A stretch of 62,587 nt of DNA from Pleionea mediterranea (GCF_003148745.1 NZ_QGGU01000016.1:1-62587); one strand, 5' to 3'. Positions 35,308 through 46,047 are shown, numbered from the stretch's first letter. Numbers and translations are program-made. The notes: a model not told the origin generated them from the letters alone.

Positions 35308-37620
35308 TTATATAAGCAGGTCTTTCAATGTGTTATTGATAACATTGAGATTATTTTTAAACGTACTCAAAGGAAGTGGCTTTGCAATTAAAAAGCCTTG
35401 CGCAAAGTCGCAACCAATTTTATGTAAAAGTTTAAGCTGGGCTTCGGTTTCGACACCTTCAGCCACCACTTTTATTTTGAGTTTATGAGCCATGGTTACA
35501 ATGGCTTCACACAGAGCAAGATCGTCGTTATTTTCATCAAGGCTTGAGACAAAGGACTTATCAATTTTAAGGTAATCAATGGGAAACTTTCTTAAATAAG
35601 ATAGCGATGAATAGCCGACACCAAAGTCATCAAGGGCAACCTGAAATCCTTGATTTCGAAATTCGGACACATGACCGCTGATGCGTTCTTCCATTAGCAT
35701 GGATTCGGTAATCTCTATGGCTGCCGATTCCACCGGTAATCCCAGGTTACTCATATCTTGTGGCCACTGTTTGGACGTCAACATACGGAATTGCACGGGA
35801 GAAACATTAACACTTAGCTGGAATTTTGGCGTAAATTCCTTGTGCAGTTGTTTTACAGCGTCGAGTGACTGTTGAAATACCCAGTTAGCAACTTCATTTA
35901 TCATGCGGGTTTCTTCGAGCAAAGGAATAAACTGATCCGGTGCAATCATACCGTGTAACGGATGCTGCCACCTGAGTAAGGCTTCGGCTTTATAAATGGA
36001 AAGCGTATTGAGATCGAGAATCGGTTGAAAATAAAGCTGGTATTGATGGTTCGCCAGTGCGTGGCGTAAATCGCTGATCATGATCATTCGATTTAATGCT
36101 TGCTGCTGCATTTTTGGCGTAAAGTAATGAAAGGTATTTTTGCCTTTGCGTTTTGCAGCGTACATGGCCTGATCAGCATTTTTTAATAACTTTATTCCGT
36201 CAGGATCGCCAGAACAATCTTGTGGGAAAAGTGTAATTCCAATGCTAGCACTCACGTGAGAAACATCGCCCGCCAATACAAAAGGCGATGACAGGTTTTC
36301 AAGCAATTGTTGAGCAACCATCTCAACCGAGCTTTCGCTGTGGATGTCATTTAAAATAATCACAAATTCATCACCGCCCAAGCGCGCAATAATATCGGTT
36401 TCTCGAATACTGCTTTGCAGTCGTTCAGCGGCTTTAATTAATAACTCATCTCCTAAGTCATGGCCTAGTGTATCGTTAATTTCTTTAAACCCATCCAAGT
36501 CAATTAAAATTAATGCGAAAGAAACTGGCTGACGATTATGTGCTTTCACCAGCTGTTCCAGTCTGTCCTGAAACAATCGCCTGTTTGGCAGCTTGGTTAA
36601 AAAATCAAAGTTCGCTTGTTTCCAGATTGTTTTTTCTCGCTTTTCCAGCTCTCGGTTATGACGGCGCAACTGAAATTGCCAAAACATAAAAATAATAATT
36701 AAGATCAGTGCGAGCACACTGATTTGAGTGATAGTTTGGTAGCTTTCCGATACCTCAAATTGTACCTTTCGCCAAGATTTATCAATTCGATTTGCCTCAT
36801 GTTCTGGGATATCATCAATTAAGTGATTAAAAATGCCCACAAGTGGTTCATATTCTTTACGAACGCCAATGCCCAGTTTAACTTGAGCCAGCTCATCGAA
36901 TTGGCCATTAATTTTTAAGTTAGTAAAGTTGCCTTCTTGAATAGCGTAACCAGCTAAATGCAGTCCACTAAAGTAACCATAGAGTTCACCGTTGTTTACT
37001 TTCTCAAGTCCTTCCTGTCTTGAGTTGACCTCAATAAGATTCATGTCTGGATAAAGGTTTTTAAGTAACTCTACATAAGCATAACCTTTATGCATACCTA
37101 GCTTTTTATCTTTCAGTAACTCAAGCTTGGATACAAAAAATTTTTCTTGTGTGGTTACTACAACAAAGGGAATAGTGATATAAGGTTTGGTAAAACTTAA
37201 AAATTGTTTTCGACTGGGAGTTTCTGCAATAAGCGCAATAATATCGCACGAACCAGACTTCACTTTGTTCATTGATTCCTCCCAAGTCGATGTAAGCTTC
37301 AGACGGATTGGGATGGGAAGTTCTTTTCGAAATAGAGCGATGTATTCGGCATTCATGCCAATATGCTGACCATCAACAATGTCTTCCAGAGGCATTGAGT
37401 TTGGACCGACACAGAGGCGAATTTGGGCAATGTCTTTTAAATATTTTTGTTGTGATTTCGATAGCTCAGCCGCGCGCGCCGTAATGGTCATACAGAGCAA
37501 AGCACTAATAGCACAGACAGAGAAAATAACACGACAGCGACTTGGCATTAGGGGTAGTAGTATCCGAGCTTTTTTCTTTTTTGAAAGAGGGATGAACTCA
37601 GTATAGATGCAATTATGCAT
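35308..37620 (-). CDS. GGDEF-EAL protein with periplasmic solute-binding (SBP_bac_3) sensor
   Basis: 770 residues as drawn. An internal ATG at 37548 would start exactly at a better signal peptide (MPSRCRVIFSVCAISALLCM) and may be the true start; neither has a convincing Shine-Dalgarno. Residues about 60-290 form a bacterial family 3 solute-binding domain (MPLEDIVDGQHIGMNAEYIA, GSCDIIALIAETPSRKQFLSF). A membrane segment at about 299-320 follows. The GGDEF domain is intact (ARLGGDEFVIIL, about 410) and so is EAL (AEALLRW, about 544; then NVSPVQF, EITES, DDFGVGYSS, KIDKSF, EGVE). It is likely a c-di-GMP enzyme whose activity is tuned by a periplasmic amino acid-like ligand. Confidence 0.9.
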   Translation of the reverse strand: MHNCIYTEFIPLSKKKKARILLPLMPSRCRVIFSVCAISALLCMTITARAAELSKSQQKYLKDIAQIRLCVGPNSMPLEDIVDGQHIGMNAEYIALFRKELPIPIRLKLTSTWEESMNKVKSGSCDIIALIAETPSRKQFLSFTKPYITIPFVVVTTQEKFFVSKLELLKDKKLGMHKGYAYVELLKNLYPDMNLIEVNSRQEGLEKVNNGELYGYFSGLHLAGYAIQEGNFTNLKINGQFDELAQVKLGIGVRKEYEPLVGIFNHLIDDIPEHEANRIDKSWRKVQFEVSESYQTITQISVLALILIIIFMFWQFQLRRHNRELEKREKTIWKQANFDFLTKLPNRRLFQDRLEQLVKAHNRQPVSFALILIDLDGFKEINDTLGHDLGDELLIKAAERLQSSIRETDIIARLGGDEFVIILNDIHSESSVEMVAQQLLENLSSPFVLAGDVSHVSASIGITLFPQDCSGDPDGIKLLKNADQAMYAAKRKGKNTFHYFTPKMQQQALNRMIMISDLRHALANHQYQLYFQPILDLNTLSIYKAEALLRWQHPLHGMIAPDQFIPLLEETRMINEVANWVFQQSLDAVKQLHKEFTPKFQLSVNVSPVQFRMLTSKQWPQDMSNLGLPVESAAIEITESMLMEERISGHVSEFRNQGFQVALDDFGVGYSSLSYLRKFPIDYLKIDKSFVSSLDENNDDLALCEAIVTMAHKLKIKVVAEGVETEAQLKLLHKIGCDFAQGFLIAKPLPLSTFKNNLNVINNTLKDLLI

Positions 37621-37804
37621 TTATACACACTATGGAAGTGTCACTTTTATAAGTATTTCTTAAAGCGATAACTCAATTCACCGAGGTTTACCGGTGCTTA
37701 TGGGATAATTTACGCATTCTCAACTGATGATAGAGAGGTTCGATAATTGATTTTAAGAAATAGAATTGGTGAAAAGTAAGTGTTAAACAATAGCAGGTAC
37801 CAAC

Positions 37805-40036
37805 TTAAGGCGATACCCGCTTATGATGTTTTGCTCGTTTATGGGATGAGGTCTGTTTTACTTTTACCGCATGAGGCCCGGCTTTCTTCTGGCCGGCGCG
37901 CTTACCGTGGGTTCTATTTTTTGAATAGCCTTTGGCATCGTCGTTCCATGGGATCAAACACTCGGGTCCATCACCAATTAAATGGGTTAGCCCTTTTTCT
38001 TGTAAGGTTTCACGAATGAATGGCCAGTTTTTGGGATCGTGATAACGCAGCAATGCTTTATGCACTTTGCGTTGAGACAACTCTTTGGCGGTGTACATTT
38101 TGTCCGACTTGTAACTGACTTTATGCAGTGGGTCGCGATCGGAATAATACATGGCGGTGGCTAACGCCATGGGAGAGGGGTAAAAGGTTTGCACCTGATC
38201 AGGTCGGAAATCATTTTTCTTGCACCAGAGTGCGAGATTAATCATGTCTTCATCGGTACAGCCCGGATGAGCCGCAATAAAGTAAGGGATCAAATACTGC
38301 TCTTTACCGGCTTCTTTGGAATATTTATCAAACAGCTTTTTAAACGCATCGTAGCTGCCGATGCCCGGCTTCATCATTTTATCCAGTGTATTGCTTTCGG
38401 TGTGTTCCGGCGCAATTTTTAAATAGCCGCCAACGTGGTGTTGCACCAGCTCTTTAACGTATTCCGGATCTTCCACGGCCAGGTCGTATCGTAAACCAGA
38501 GGCAATGGCGACTCGCTTAACGCCGTCGACATTTCGCGCTTTTCGATACAGTTGTGTGGTGGGCGAATGATCGGTAACCAGATTCGGGCAAATGGTTGGG
38601 TACACGCAGGACAGTTTTCGGCAATTGGACTGGATCTCATCGCTGACGCAATTCAGTTGATACATATTGGCCGTGGGCCCACCCAAATCGGAAATGGTGC
38701 CGGTAAATCCCGGTGTTTTATCGCGAATGTTTTCAATTTCTTTCAATATGGATTCTTGCGAACGGCTTTGAATCACCCGTCCTTCGTGCTCGGTAATGGA
38801 ACAGAAGGTACAACCGCCAAAACAGCCGCGCATAATATTGACCGAAAACTTGATCATCTCATAGGCGGGAATGTGCGCATCACCATAGCTTGGGTGTGGT
38901 TTGCGTTGGTACGGCAAATCAAATACACCGTCCATTTCGTCGGTTTCTAACGGAATGGGTGGGCGATTGACCCAAATTTCTTTGGTGCCGTGTTTTTGCA
39001 CTAACGCCTTGGCGTTGTTTGGGTTCGACTCCAGGTGCAACACACGAGAGGCGTGAGCATAAAGCGCCGGATCTTTGCTGACTTTTTCAAACGAAGGCAG
39101 TCGCACCACGGTTTTCGCCGGATCGAGCTTTTCTTTCCGCGTCAGTGGCATCGGGATCACCCGAATAGGAACGGCATCGCTATTAGTTGCAGTAGAATTA
39201 GTTGCAGCAGAGTCATTCTGCATGGCTTCCTGTTTCGAACAGCCACCAGAATCATGATTGGTTTCACCTTCCTGATGGACATATTCATAGGGCGATGGGA
39301 TCGCATCAATTTGCCCTGGCCAGTCAATACGCGTGGAGTCGACTTCGGTAAAGCCACCCGGTACAGCATCTCGAATAAACGCTGTGCCACGAATGTCGGT
39401 CAGTTGCTGGATCGGTTTGCCGAGCGATAACTCATTGGCAATTTCGGCAATGGCACGTTCTGCGTTACCGTATAAAACAATATCGGCGCCCGAGTCGAGC
39501 AATACCGAACGTCGCACTTTGCCCGACCAGTGATCGTATTGAGCAATTCGGCGCAGTGATGCTTCGATACCACCGGCGACAATAGGTACGTCTTTGTAAA
39601 TTTCACGCAATTTCTGGCAGTAAACCGTTAATGCCCGGTCGGGGCGCTTGCCCGCCACACCATGAGGGGTATAGGCATCGTCGTTACGCACTTTTAAGTC
39701 GGCGGTATAACGGTTGATCATTGAGTCCATATTGCCGGCGGACACACCAAAAAACAGATTGGGCGTGCCCAGTTTGCTAAATTCATCGGGATTGTTCCAG
39801 TCCGGCTGGGCAATGATGCCCACACGAAAGCCCTGAGATTCCAGAAACCGGCCCATCACAGCCATACCGAAGCTTGGATGGTCGATGTAAGCATCACCCA
39901 CAACAAGAATGATGTCGCAGCTGTCCCAGCCCAGTTCGTCCATTTCTTGCCGGGACATGGGTAAATAGGGCGCTGTGCCGTAACATTCAGCCCAGTATTT
40001 GGGGTATTCAAAAAGATGTTGCGCGGTTTGTTTCAT
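37805..40036 (-). CDS. YgiQ-family radical SAM protein
   Basis: About 743 residues from the ATG at 40036 ([20 protein letters not shown]), which matches the family start; an upstream extension to 40102 is unlikely. The N-terminal B12-binding-like/DUF part contains [20 protein letters not shown]. The radical SAM iron-sulfur motif is CFGGCTFC (C-x3-C-x2-C), in [18 protein letters not shown] (about residue 400). The C-terminal tail is Lys/Arg/His-rich ([20 protein letters not shown]), as is common in this family. The biochemical reaction is unknown. Confidence 0.88.
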   Translation of the reverse strand: MKQTAQHLFEYPKYWAECYGTAPYLPMSRQEMDELGWDSCDIILVVGDAYIDHPSFGMAVMGRFLESQGFRVGIIAQPDWNNPDEFSKLGTPNLFFGVSAGNMDSMINRYTADLKVRNDDAYTPHGVAGKRPDRALTVYCQKLREIYKDVPIVAGGIEASLRRIAQYDHWSGKVRRSVLLDSGADIVLYGNAERAIAEIANELSLGKPIQQLTDIRGTAFIRDAVPGGFTEVDSTRIDWPGQIDAIPSPYEYVHQEGETNHDSGGCSKQEAMQNDSAATNSTATNSDAVPIRVIPMPLTRKEKLDPAKTVVRLPSFEKVSKDPALYAHASRVLHLESNPNNAKALVQKHGTKEIWVNRPPIPLETDEMDGVFDLPYQRKPHPSYGDAHIPAYEMIKFSVNIMRGCFGGCTFCSITEHEGRVIQSRSQESILKEIENIRDKTPGFTGTISDLGGPTANMYQLNCVSDEIQSNCRKLSCVYPTICPNLVTDHSPTTQLYRKARNVDGVKRVAIASGLRYDLAVEDPEYVKELVQHHVGGYLKIAPEHTESNTLDKMMKPGIGSYDAFKKLFDKYSKEAGKEQYLIPYFIAAHPGCTDEDMINLALWCKKNDFRPDQVQTFYPSPMALATAMYYSDRDPLHKVSYKSDKMYTAKELSQRKVHKALLRYHDPKNWPFIRETLQEKGLTHLIGDGPECLIPWNDDAKGYSKNRTHGKRAGQKKAGPHAVKVKQTSSHKRAKHHKRVSP

Positions 40037-40303
40037 GAAATGCCGTAGTTGATTATGCGAAAAATTCAGATACCAACACTGAGAACACTCGGAGCTGGTC
40101 AAAAAATGGTCGCATATTATGCCAAACTTAACCGCTGGCGAATAGTTATTTTTTGCAACAATAGTGGTTTTAACGGCCTTTTACCGCAATCTATCGGCAA
40201 ATAATCGAAGCGGATTGGCTGAATGCTAAACTGGCCTGTAATAAAGCCGATTCTAAAATGACTAGTGCTACTGGTTACTTATTTGAAAAATCAGGAGTTT
40301 ACG

Positions 40304-41161
40304 TTGAAAAAAATCGTTATTGCTGCACTTATAGTATTTAGTGTTTTATCCAGTCAAAGTTCGGCTAAAACTTTTGTCTGGAAAGTGGAAAAGGATCAAA
40401 AGTCGGCGTTTATTGCCGGTACCATTCATGTACTAAGAGAGCAGGATAAGTCATTACCGGAAGCCTACAACCTGGCCTATCAACAGGCGGATGTGGTTGC
40501 CTTTGAAGTGGATTTGAAAGAGATGATGGCAGCCGTATTCAAAATGGCACATCGGGGTATGTATCAGGATGGTACTAAACTTAGCGACGTATTAAGCCCA
40601 GAAGTTTTTCAACAGCTGGAAAATTTTTGTAATGAAAACGGTTTTCCATTGAAGCCAATGCTTGAAATGAAGCCCACTTCGGTCAGTGTGAATATTATGT
40701 TGGGTATGATGATGCGCGAAGGTGCAAAACCAGAAGGCATTGATATGATGTTTAATAAAAAAGCACGCCAAGATGGAAAAGGTTTGTTAGCGTTAGAATC
40801 TATTGACGATCAGCTAGACGCATTATTTAATGATGACGTTGATGGTGATGCACTAATAAAAAGCACAATACGAGATGCAAAAAATGCTGACAAAATGTTA
40901 GATAAAATGGTCTCGGCGCTTTATCAAGGTGATGTAGATACTTTCAAAAATGATTTTTTGCTGCCGTTCGAAAAAGAATCTCCCGAGTATTATAAAAGTT
41001 TAATTGTGGTTCGTAACAATAACTGGATACCGAAAATTGAAGCCATGCTGGCAACCCCGGAAAAAGAACTGATTATGGTGGGTGGGTTGCACCTGGTTGG
41101 CGATATTGGTGTGATTGAGCAGTTAAAGTCGCGTGGTTACACTGTTACGCAAATGGATTAA
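40304..41161 (+). CDS. TraB/GumN-family secreted protein
   Basis: About 285 residues. The Shine-Dalgarno AGGAG at 40293-40297 points to a TTG start at 40304 rather than the GTG at 40265, giving a clean signal peptide (LKKIVIAALIVFSVLSSQSSA). The fold's two conserved elements are present: AGTIHVLREQDKSLPEAY near the N-terminus and MVGGLHLVGDIGVIEQLKSR near the C-terminus, each with a GxxH-type motif. Related Tiki/TraB proteins are metalloproteases, but the bacterial GumN branch has no settled activity. It is 11 bases before the next gene, so likely co-transcribed. Confidence 0.85.
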   Translation: MKKIVIAALIVFSVLSSQSSAKTFVWKVEKDQKSAFIAGTIHVLREQDKSLPEAYNLAYQQADVVAFEVDLKEMMAAVFKMAHRGMYQDGTKLSDVLSPEVFQQLENFCNENGFPLKPMLEMKPTSVSVNIMLGMMMREGAKPEGIDMMFNKKARQDGKGLLALESIDDQLDALFNDDVDGDALIKSTIRDAKNADKMLDKMVSALYQGDVDTFKNDFLLPFEKESPEYYKSLIVVRNNNWIPKIEAMLATPEKELIMVGGLHLVGDIGVIEQLKSRGYTVTQMD

Positions 41162-41172
41162 TACGACAGGCC

Positions 41173-42336
41173 ATGTCAACACGTCAATGGATATTGAGTG
41201 CGGCTGTGTTAGTCGCAACCGCACTCAGTTTAATGTTCTGGCATCATTCAAAAATGCTCGCTGATTTAAATGTTTCTGGCGTTCAGGAAAGCGAGCAATC
41301 GATACATCCGATATCCAATATTTCTTTACCGATAGAACAGAAGAAGCAACCGTCAGAACCGGAAGCTCCTGTGACGGTTGATCCTAATGATTTACAAGAC
41401 AATCATCTGGATGTGGTTACATGCAAGCAAGATCTGGATGAGCTGCTTGATACCGAGCAGTCGAATCGATTTCTTCAGCATAATGCCTTAAAAGAACAGC
41501 TTGCGGCGTTAAACACCGTACCGGCAAACTTAATGGTTGCCTTACTGGAAAACAATAAGGAGTCGTTAAACACTTATCTTCAATACAGTCAGTCATCACA
41601 GTTTTCTAACTACGCCAATTACTTACTGTTAACTAAATGTTTACAAGAATCGGAACAGAATAATGTTTGCAAGGAATCGCGTTTCGCCAATATTGTGTCG
41701 GAAAATTATCAGGAAGGTCGTTTCTGGTTAATGCGTGCGGAACAGTTTGCAAAAAATAAAAAAACAACCCAAGCCATACAGGCACTCAATGGTTTTTTGG
41801 CGGCTTCAAACTTATATGATTTTCATGGTGACTCATTAATTATGAGTTTACGGGCGTTTAATCAATCTGAAATTGATAGCTTTCCACTGCGTTTGGTGGC
41901 GTCTTTTGCTGTTGTGGTTAGCTCCCCCAGGCTACCTGCCAATAGCACATTAAATTTTTGTGAAAACCAGTCTTTATTTCGCCCTGATATTTTAAATCTT
42001 TGTGCCCAGGTGGGAGAGAAGCTTTATAAGCAAGGCAAAACCATTGCAGATAAACAACTGGGTTTAACTCTGCAAATAAATGCTTATAACGGCAGAGATG
42101 ATGATATGGTCAAAAAGCTTTCCGAAGAAAAGCATCGGATTGATAAGCAGCTGGCTGAAATGGAAAAGGTCAGTAATCTTATTTTGATGGATGAAAATCT
42201 GGGACGTTATCTGGTTGAGCAATGGATCAAATTTGGCGAATTAGAAGCTTATAAAAATACCATTGAAGAAGCCGTCCGTTTATCAAAAAATCCTCAGTAC
42301 GATCCGTGCAATTCGCGTCAAGTCGGAACCGAATAA
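41173..42336 (+). CDS. Hypothetical N-terminally anchored protein
   Basis: 387 residues with one N-terminal membrane segment (WILSAAVLVATALSLMFW, about residues 6-23). A Pro/Glu-rich linker and a mostly helical periplasmic domain follow, with several cysteines (CKQDLDEL, CLQESEQNNVCKES, CENQSLF, LCAQV, DPCNSR), perhaps forming disulfides. No family was recognised. It follows the TraB/GumN gene after 11 bases and has no good Shine-Dalgarno of its own, suggesting coupled expression. Confidence 0.7.
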   Translation: MSTRQWILSAAVLVATALSLMFWHHSKMLADLNVSGVQESEQSIHPISNISLPIEQKKQPSEPEAPVTVDPNDLQDNHLDVVTCKQDLDELLDTEQSNRFLQHNALKEQLAALNTVPANLMVALLENNKESLNTYLQYSQSSQFSNYANYLLLTKCLQESEQNNVCKESRFANIVSENYQEGRFWLMRAEQFAKNKKTTQAIQALNGFLAASNLYDFHGDSLIMSLRAFNQSEIDSFPLRLVASFAVVVSSPRLPANSTLNFCENQSLFRPDILNLCAQVGEKLYKQGKTIADKQLGLTLQINAYNGRDDDMVKKLSEEKHRIDKQLAEMEKVSNLILMDENLGRYLVEQWIKFGELEAYKNTIEEAVRLSKNPQYDPCNSRQVGTE

Positions 42337-42350
42337 TCAGTTCCGACTTG
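42319..42350. terminator. Hairpin terminator overlapping the end of the hypothetical gene
   Basis: A perfect 11-bp stem, CAAGTCGGAAC / GTTCCGACTTG, around a 10-base loop. The left arm lies inside the last codons and the stop codon lies in the loop. It sits between convergent genes and may serve both. Confidence 0.75.
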
Positions 42351-42375
42351 TTGGTTTATTCACAACTGTTCATGG

Positions 42376-43983
42376 TTACTCTGAATCATTTTTGCTTAGC
42401 ATAGACTGTTGTTGGATAAGCGATTCCAGTGCCTGAGCCACTTCAAACAATTTTGCTTCCTGATGGGGTAATCCCATAATGGATACGCCTATGGGTAAGC
42501 CATGTACCTTGCCAAGTGGAATGGTAATGTGTGGATAACCGGATACTGCGGAGTAGGTAGAGACACCACCGTTGGCGTTGTCGCCATTGACGCGATCGAT
42601 TTTCCAGGCTGGCCCTCGTGTTATGGCAGTTAATGCATCCAGTTTGTTTTCATTGATCATGGACTGCAGCGTGTTGCGCGTTTCTTCCCGAATTTTTTTC
42701 AATGCTGTTTGGTATTCCTGACTGTCAAGATCGTCTTTTTGTTGCGCTTTTTCAAATATTTCTTGTTGAAAATACGGCATTTCAATGGCTTTATTGTTTT
42801 CATTAAATTCGATGAGTTTTTCTAGTGTCAGTGCATTGTATTGATTCGGTAATCCACCGAGGTATTGATTTAAATCGTGCTTTAATTCAAACAGTAAAAC
42901 TTGATAGGTATCGTTCCAGAATCCCGAATAAGGGCTGGTTTTTAAATCCTTTACCAATGAAACCTGTTGCTGCTCTAACCATTCGATCAGTTGTTGCTCC
43001 AGCGCTTTAACCTGCTCATGATTGGTGGCGGATGAATGAAACATTCCTAACTTAAACTGATCCAATGGTTTTGTTGTAGGCACTAAATTCACACTGCGAT
43101 CGAATACACGGGCACTGGTGGCGCTGTCCAGTTCATCTGCAGAGCTCATGTGTTGCAAAATTAGCGCGGCATCGGCGACAAACTTAGTCATGGGGCCCGC
43201 GGTGTCCTGAGTGTGTGAAATGGGCACTATGCCAAATCGGCTTGCCAGACCTACGGTAGGTTTAACCCCGACGACACCATTAACGGCCGCTGGACAGGTA
43301 ATGGAACCATTGGTTTCGGTGCCTATGGCGGCAATGGCCATATTGGCGGCGACTGAAGCCCCTGAACCTGAACTGCTGCCACAGGGCGTTCGACTAGGAT
43401 CGTGCGGATTGCGGGTTTGCCCACCAATGGCGCTCCAACCGGATGAGGAACGTTCCGAACGAATATTGGCCCATTCACTTAAGTTGGCTTTGCCCAGAAT
43501 AACGGCACCGGCTGTGCGTAAATCTTTGGTGATGGTGGCATCACGACGGGTGTGATTGTCTTTTAATGCAAACGAACCTGCCGTTGTCGGCATGTCCTGA
43601 GTTTCAATATTGTCTTTCAGTAATATCGGCATGCCATGCAGTTTGCTGCGGATTTTGCCTTGCGTCAGCTCCTGATCCAGTTGCTTTGCAATGGTAAGCG
43701 CATCCGGGTTGATAAGAATGACACTGCTTAGCTGAGGGTTTTTGGTTTCGATTTGATGGATATAAAATTCGGTTAAATCAGTAACACTAAATTCGTTATT
43801 CAATAGTCGTTGATGCAGTTGCTCAATGGTTTCAGTACTGGTCCATTGCTCGAGTGAAGTGTGCAAGGCTGGTTTATCATGAGTAACCGTTGCACAGGCC
43901 GATAAAAAGCTAATCAGTATTGCGGAAATAAATACCGATACAGAGCGGGCAAAAAAATGGTTTTGGGTACTTGGTGTTGGCAT
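42376..43983 (-). CDS. Amidase-signature-family lipoprotein
   Basis: 535 residues. The N-terminal lipoprotein signal ends in FLSAC (about residue 30). The amidase Ser-cisSer-Lys triad is visible: Lys in ILLKDNIET (about 121), the Gly/Ser-rich CGSSSGSGASVAA (about 199-211), and the nucleophile Ser in TETNGSITCPA (about 227). It hydrolyses amide bonds of an envelope-side substrate. A role as GatA (tRNA amidotransferase) is excluded by the export signal. The enzyme is anchored to a membrane and appears monocistronic. Confidence 0.9.
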   Translation of the reverse strand: MPTPSTQNHFFARSVSVFISAILISFLSACATVTHDKPALHTSLEQWTSTETIEQLHQRLLNNEFSVTDLTEFYIHQIETKNPQLSSVILINPDALTIAKQLDQELTQGKIRSKLHGMPILLKDNIETQDMPTTAGSFALKDNHTRRDATITKDLRTAGAVILGKANLSEWANIRSERSSSGWSAIGGQTRNPHDPSRTPCGSSSGSGASVAANMAIAAIGTETNGSITCPAAVNGVVGVKPTVGLASRFGIVPISHTQDTAGPMTKFVADAALILQHMSSADELDSATSARVFDRSVNLVPTTKPLDQFKLGMFHSSATNHEQVKALEQQLIEWLEQQQVSLVKDLKTSPYSGFWNDTYQVLLFELKHDLNQYLGGLPNQYNALTLEKLIEFNENNKAIEMPYFQQEIFEKAQQKDDLDSQEYQTALKKIREETRNTLQSMINENKLDALTAITRGPAWKIDRVNGDNANGGVSTYSAVSGYPHITIPLGKVHGLPIGVSIMGLPHQEAKLFEVAQALESLIQQQSMLSKNDSE

Positions 43984-44149
43984 AGCGATATTCTTTATTA
44001 TTGTTGGTGGCGAATATTACACCTTAGCCCATGGTGAAATGCAATAGGTTATAACGGACAGTTGTATAGTGATGTGTTGGTCGTGTTAAGTATTGGAAAT
44101 AGAGGTTTAAGGGTAGTTTTTTTATTGTTTAATATTTATTGTCTGACGC

Positions 44150-44440
44150 TTATTTATTTTCAGAGTCCTTTTTATTCGCTTTGAGAGGTTTATTCGAAGT
44201 TTGAGGCTGCTCAGGTTGTTGCAAAGCTTTTTCCCGTTGCTGCTGATATTCGCGATACGATAGAGAGTGTTCGGCCATGCATTGGTCGTATTGCCCGGGC
44301 GGTGATTTTAAACAAGCTTGTTGCCGGTTTTCCTGAACGGCGTTGTACAGTTGTTTCGAACTGCAACCGCTCATAACCAACATTAAGCTGCCACAAGCGA
44401 CGGCTGTTAATTTGCTAGCTGTGTATCGAATATTTATCAT
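44150..44440 (-). CDS. Small hypothetical lipoprotein
   Basis: 96 residues with a lipobox ending MSGC (about residue 26). The mature part has two cysteines (QACLKSPPGQYDQCMAEH) and a Gln/Lys-rich tail. The C-x10-C spacing with the PPGQYDQC element recurs in small gammaproteobacterial lipoproteins of unknown role. No enzyme motif was seen. Confidence 0.75.
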   Translation of the reverse strand: MINIRYTASKLTAVACGSLMLVMSGCSSKQLYNAVQENRQQACLKSPPGQYDQCMAEHSLSYREYQQQREKALQQPEQPQTSNKPLKANKKDSENK

Positions 44441-44636
44441 CTTGAGTTTGTCTTGGTGGCGTCTCTTAGTGCTATGTTTTAGCGGGTTGGCCTGACTGGG
44501 TATGGCTTAAATGTCTAAGCAACTGCTTGGATAAGTGTTCACCCGAGAAGTTCCCTCTGTCAGCGGTCATTTATACCTAATAATAGAACATTTATTTTTG
44601 TTTAACAGTAGGGAAGGGATATTAGATTTTGTTAAA

Positions 44637-44666
44637 CAGTGACAGCTATTCGGTAAGCTGTCACTG
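44637..44666. terminator. Hairpin downstream of yejK
   Basis: An 11-bp perfect stem, CAGTGACAGCT / AGCTGTCACTG, with loop ATTCGGTA. The U-rich tail on the minus strand is short (TGTTTAAC). Confidence 0.65.
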
Positions 44667-44708
44667 AATATAGGATTAACTCAATTCTTGGTTAAATCGC
44701 TTAACGTG

Positions 44709-45722
44709 TTAACTGCTTTGTTTGCGCTTGATGTATCGGGTTAATTGCGCTTTTAATGATTTTGGAATGTGTTTCACAATTAACTCGTCGGAGTCTTCAT
44801 CAAATACAATGTTGTCGCCAAACATCTCCGATGAAAAGCTGATGCTGAGGTTTTTATCGCGCCCAAAAAAGCGCACGTATTTTTTCAGGCTGGCTCGGTC
44901 AGTGTAGATTTCTTTTTTAACTTCCGGTTTATTTTCGGACACAAAACTTGAGAACTGAGCCGGATTGTCATCGTCCAGTTGTGTTGACAGGTCGTCCAGA
45001 TCAACCGGCGCACCAGACATATCCTGATCAATACAGTACTCAACAATTTTACTTTTTAACTGTTCGCCCTTTGTTGGCTCCTGCTGATCAATGTAATCAT
45101 CAACCACGGACAGGAAGTCTTCGGTTTGTGCTTTTAAGTCGACGCTGGATATAAACCCGGCGAAGGATTTAAAGGCTTCGGTTAGTTCTTTGTTGCCCTT
45201 TGAGGCGATAAACGACAGGTATTGATCCCAGCCCTCTACTTTCCACTGTTCCATATCAATCTTGAAGGCAAAGTTGAGTTTGGCGGGGTTAATATATTCC
45301 AGTGTATCCACATCCAGCTCATTATTGATGAACTGGGCATCGGTGTGATTGATCCAGAAAACATAAAAAAACTGTTGCTCAACCAGTTCATCCATCACAA
45401 ATAAAATGTGACTGTTCATCGGCTCCGGTGTCTTTTCGAACTGAAGCTTTAAGTGATCCATGGCCTGATGGGTTAGGCTGGAAAAACTGATCGAATCGGA
45501 TTCGTGGTTTTTCAACAACGCGGGCAATGGATTGTCCGATTGCTCCGGATCAAATAAACCGTATTGTTTTTGCGTACTGCGCTGAAAAGTCAGTTTGAGT
45601 TGTTCAAACAGCGAAACAATGGGGCCTTCGGCATTCACTTCATCGGGACGCAATTGTATTTTTGCTTCCGAGCCGGGTTTGGAGCGTTGCAACTTATGAA
45701 TAGAACAATGTTTTATGGTCAT
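44709..45722 (-). CDS. yejK: Nucleoid-associated protein YejK/NdpA
   Basis: 337 residues from the ATG at 45722 (MTIKHCSIHKL); a TTG 15 bases upstream is less likely. Family features include the N-terminal PIVSLFEQLKLTFQ, then MDELVEQQFFYVFWINHTDA and YLSFIASKGNKELTEAFKSF in the centre, and a basic C-terminus (LTRYIKRKQSS). Members bind DNA and associate with the nucleoid; some relatives interact with topoisomerase IV, so a role in chromosome topology is a family inference. Confidence 0.88.
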   Translation of the reverse strand: MTIKHCSIHKLQRSKPGSEAKIQLRPDEVNAEGPIVSLFEQLKLTFQRSTQKQYGLFDPEQSDNPLPALLKNHESDSISFSSLTHQAMDHLKLQFEKTPEPMNSHILFVMDELVEQQFFYVFWINHTDAQFINNELDVDTLEYINPAKLNFAFKIDMEQWKVEGWDQYLSFIASKGNKELTEAFKSFAGFISSVDLKAQTEDFLSVVDDYIDQQEPTKGEQLKSKIVEYCIDQDMSGAPVDLDDLSTQLDDDNPAQFSSFVSENKPEVKKEIYTDRASLKKYVRFFGRDKNLSISFSSEMFGDNIVFDEDSDELIVKHIPKSLKAQLTRYIKRKQSS

Positions 45723-46047
45723 ACAGCACTCTAACAATCAAATGGGCCACGATTATATATCAGCTCAGATGTTTGAAAAGAGGTTAGCTGAGCCTTTTTG
45801 CCATAGTAAACTTTTTCGAGTTGATAACTTGTTGAATCAGAACGGGAAAACGTTATTGTTAAAGTTACTCTTCATTAACATCACTGATGTGAATGATTCT
45901 TATTACTGTGCTAATCTGTGGAGCATAACGTTTTCTATTTACTGACGCTTTTTATTTGCTGAAGATAGTGCGCACAGCTGTTATCACATAGTTGTCAGCG
46001 CATAGTTGTTCAATTTGTTGGTCAATATAATTAAATCGGGTGGACTT
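45723..46047. other. Divergent promoter region between yejK and the RND operon
   Basis: 325 bases without a supportable gene; a 76-codon frame at 45715-45945 is rejected. It must contain both promoters. I see no clear operator and no TetR- or MarR-type regulator gene next to the efflux operon. Confidence 0.5.

Noticed and set aside
42376-43983. GatA subunit of the tRNA amidotransferase
   Set aside because: It has a lipoprotein signal peptide and no gatB/gatC neighbours.
45715-45945. 76-codon ORF divergent from yejK
   Set aside because: It starts inside the yejK 5' end, has no Shine-Dalgarno and no recognisable features.
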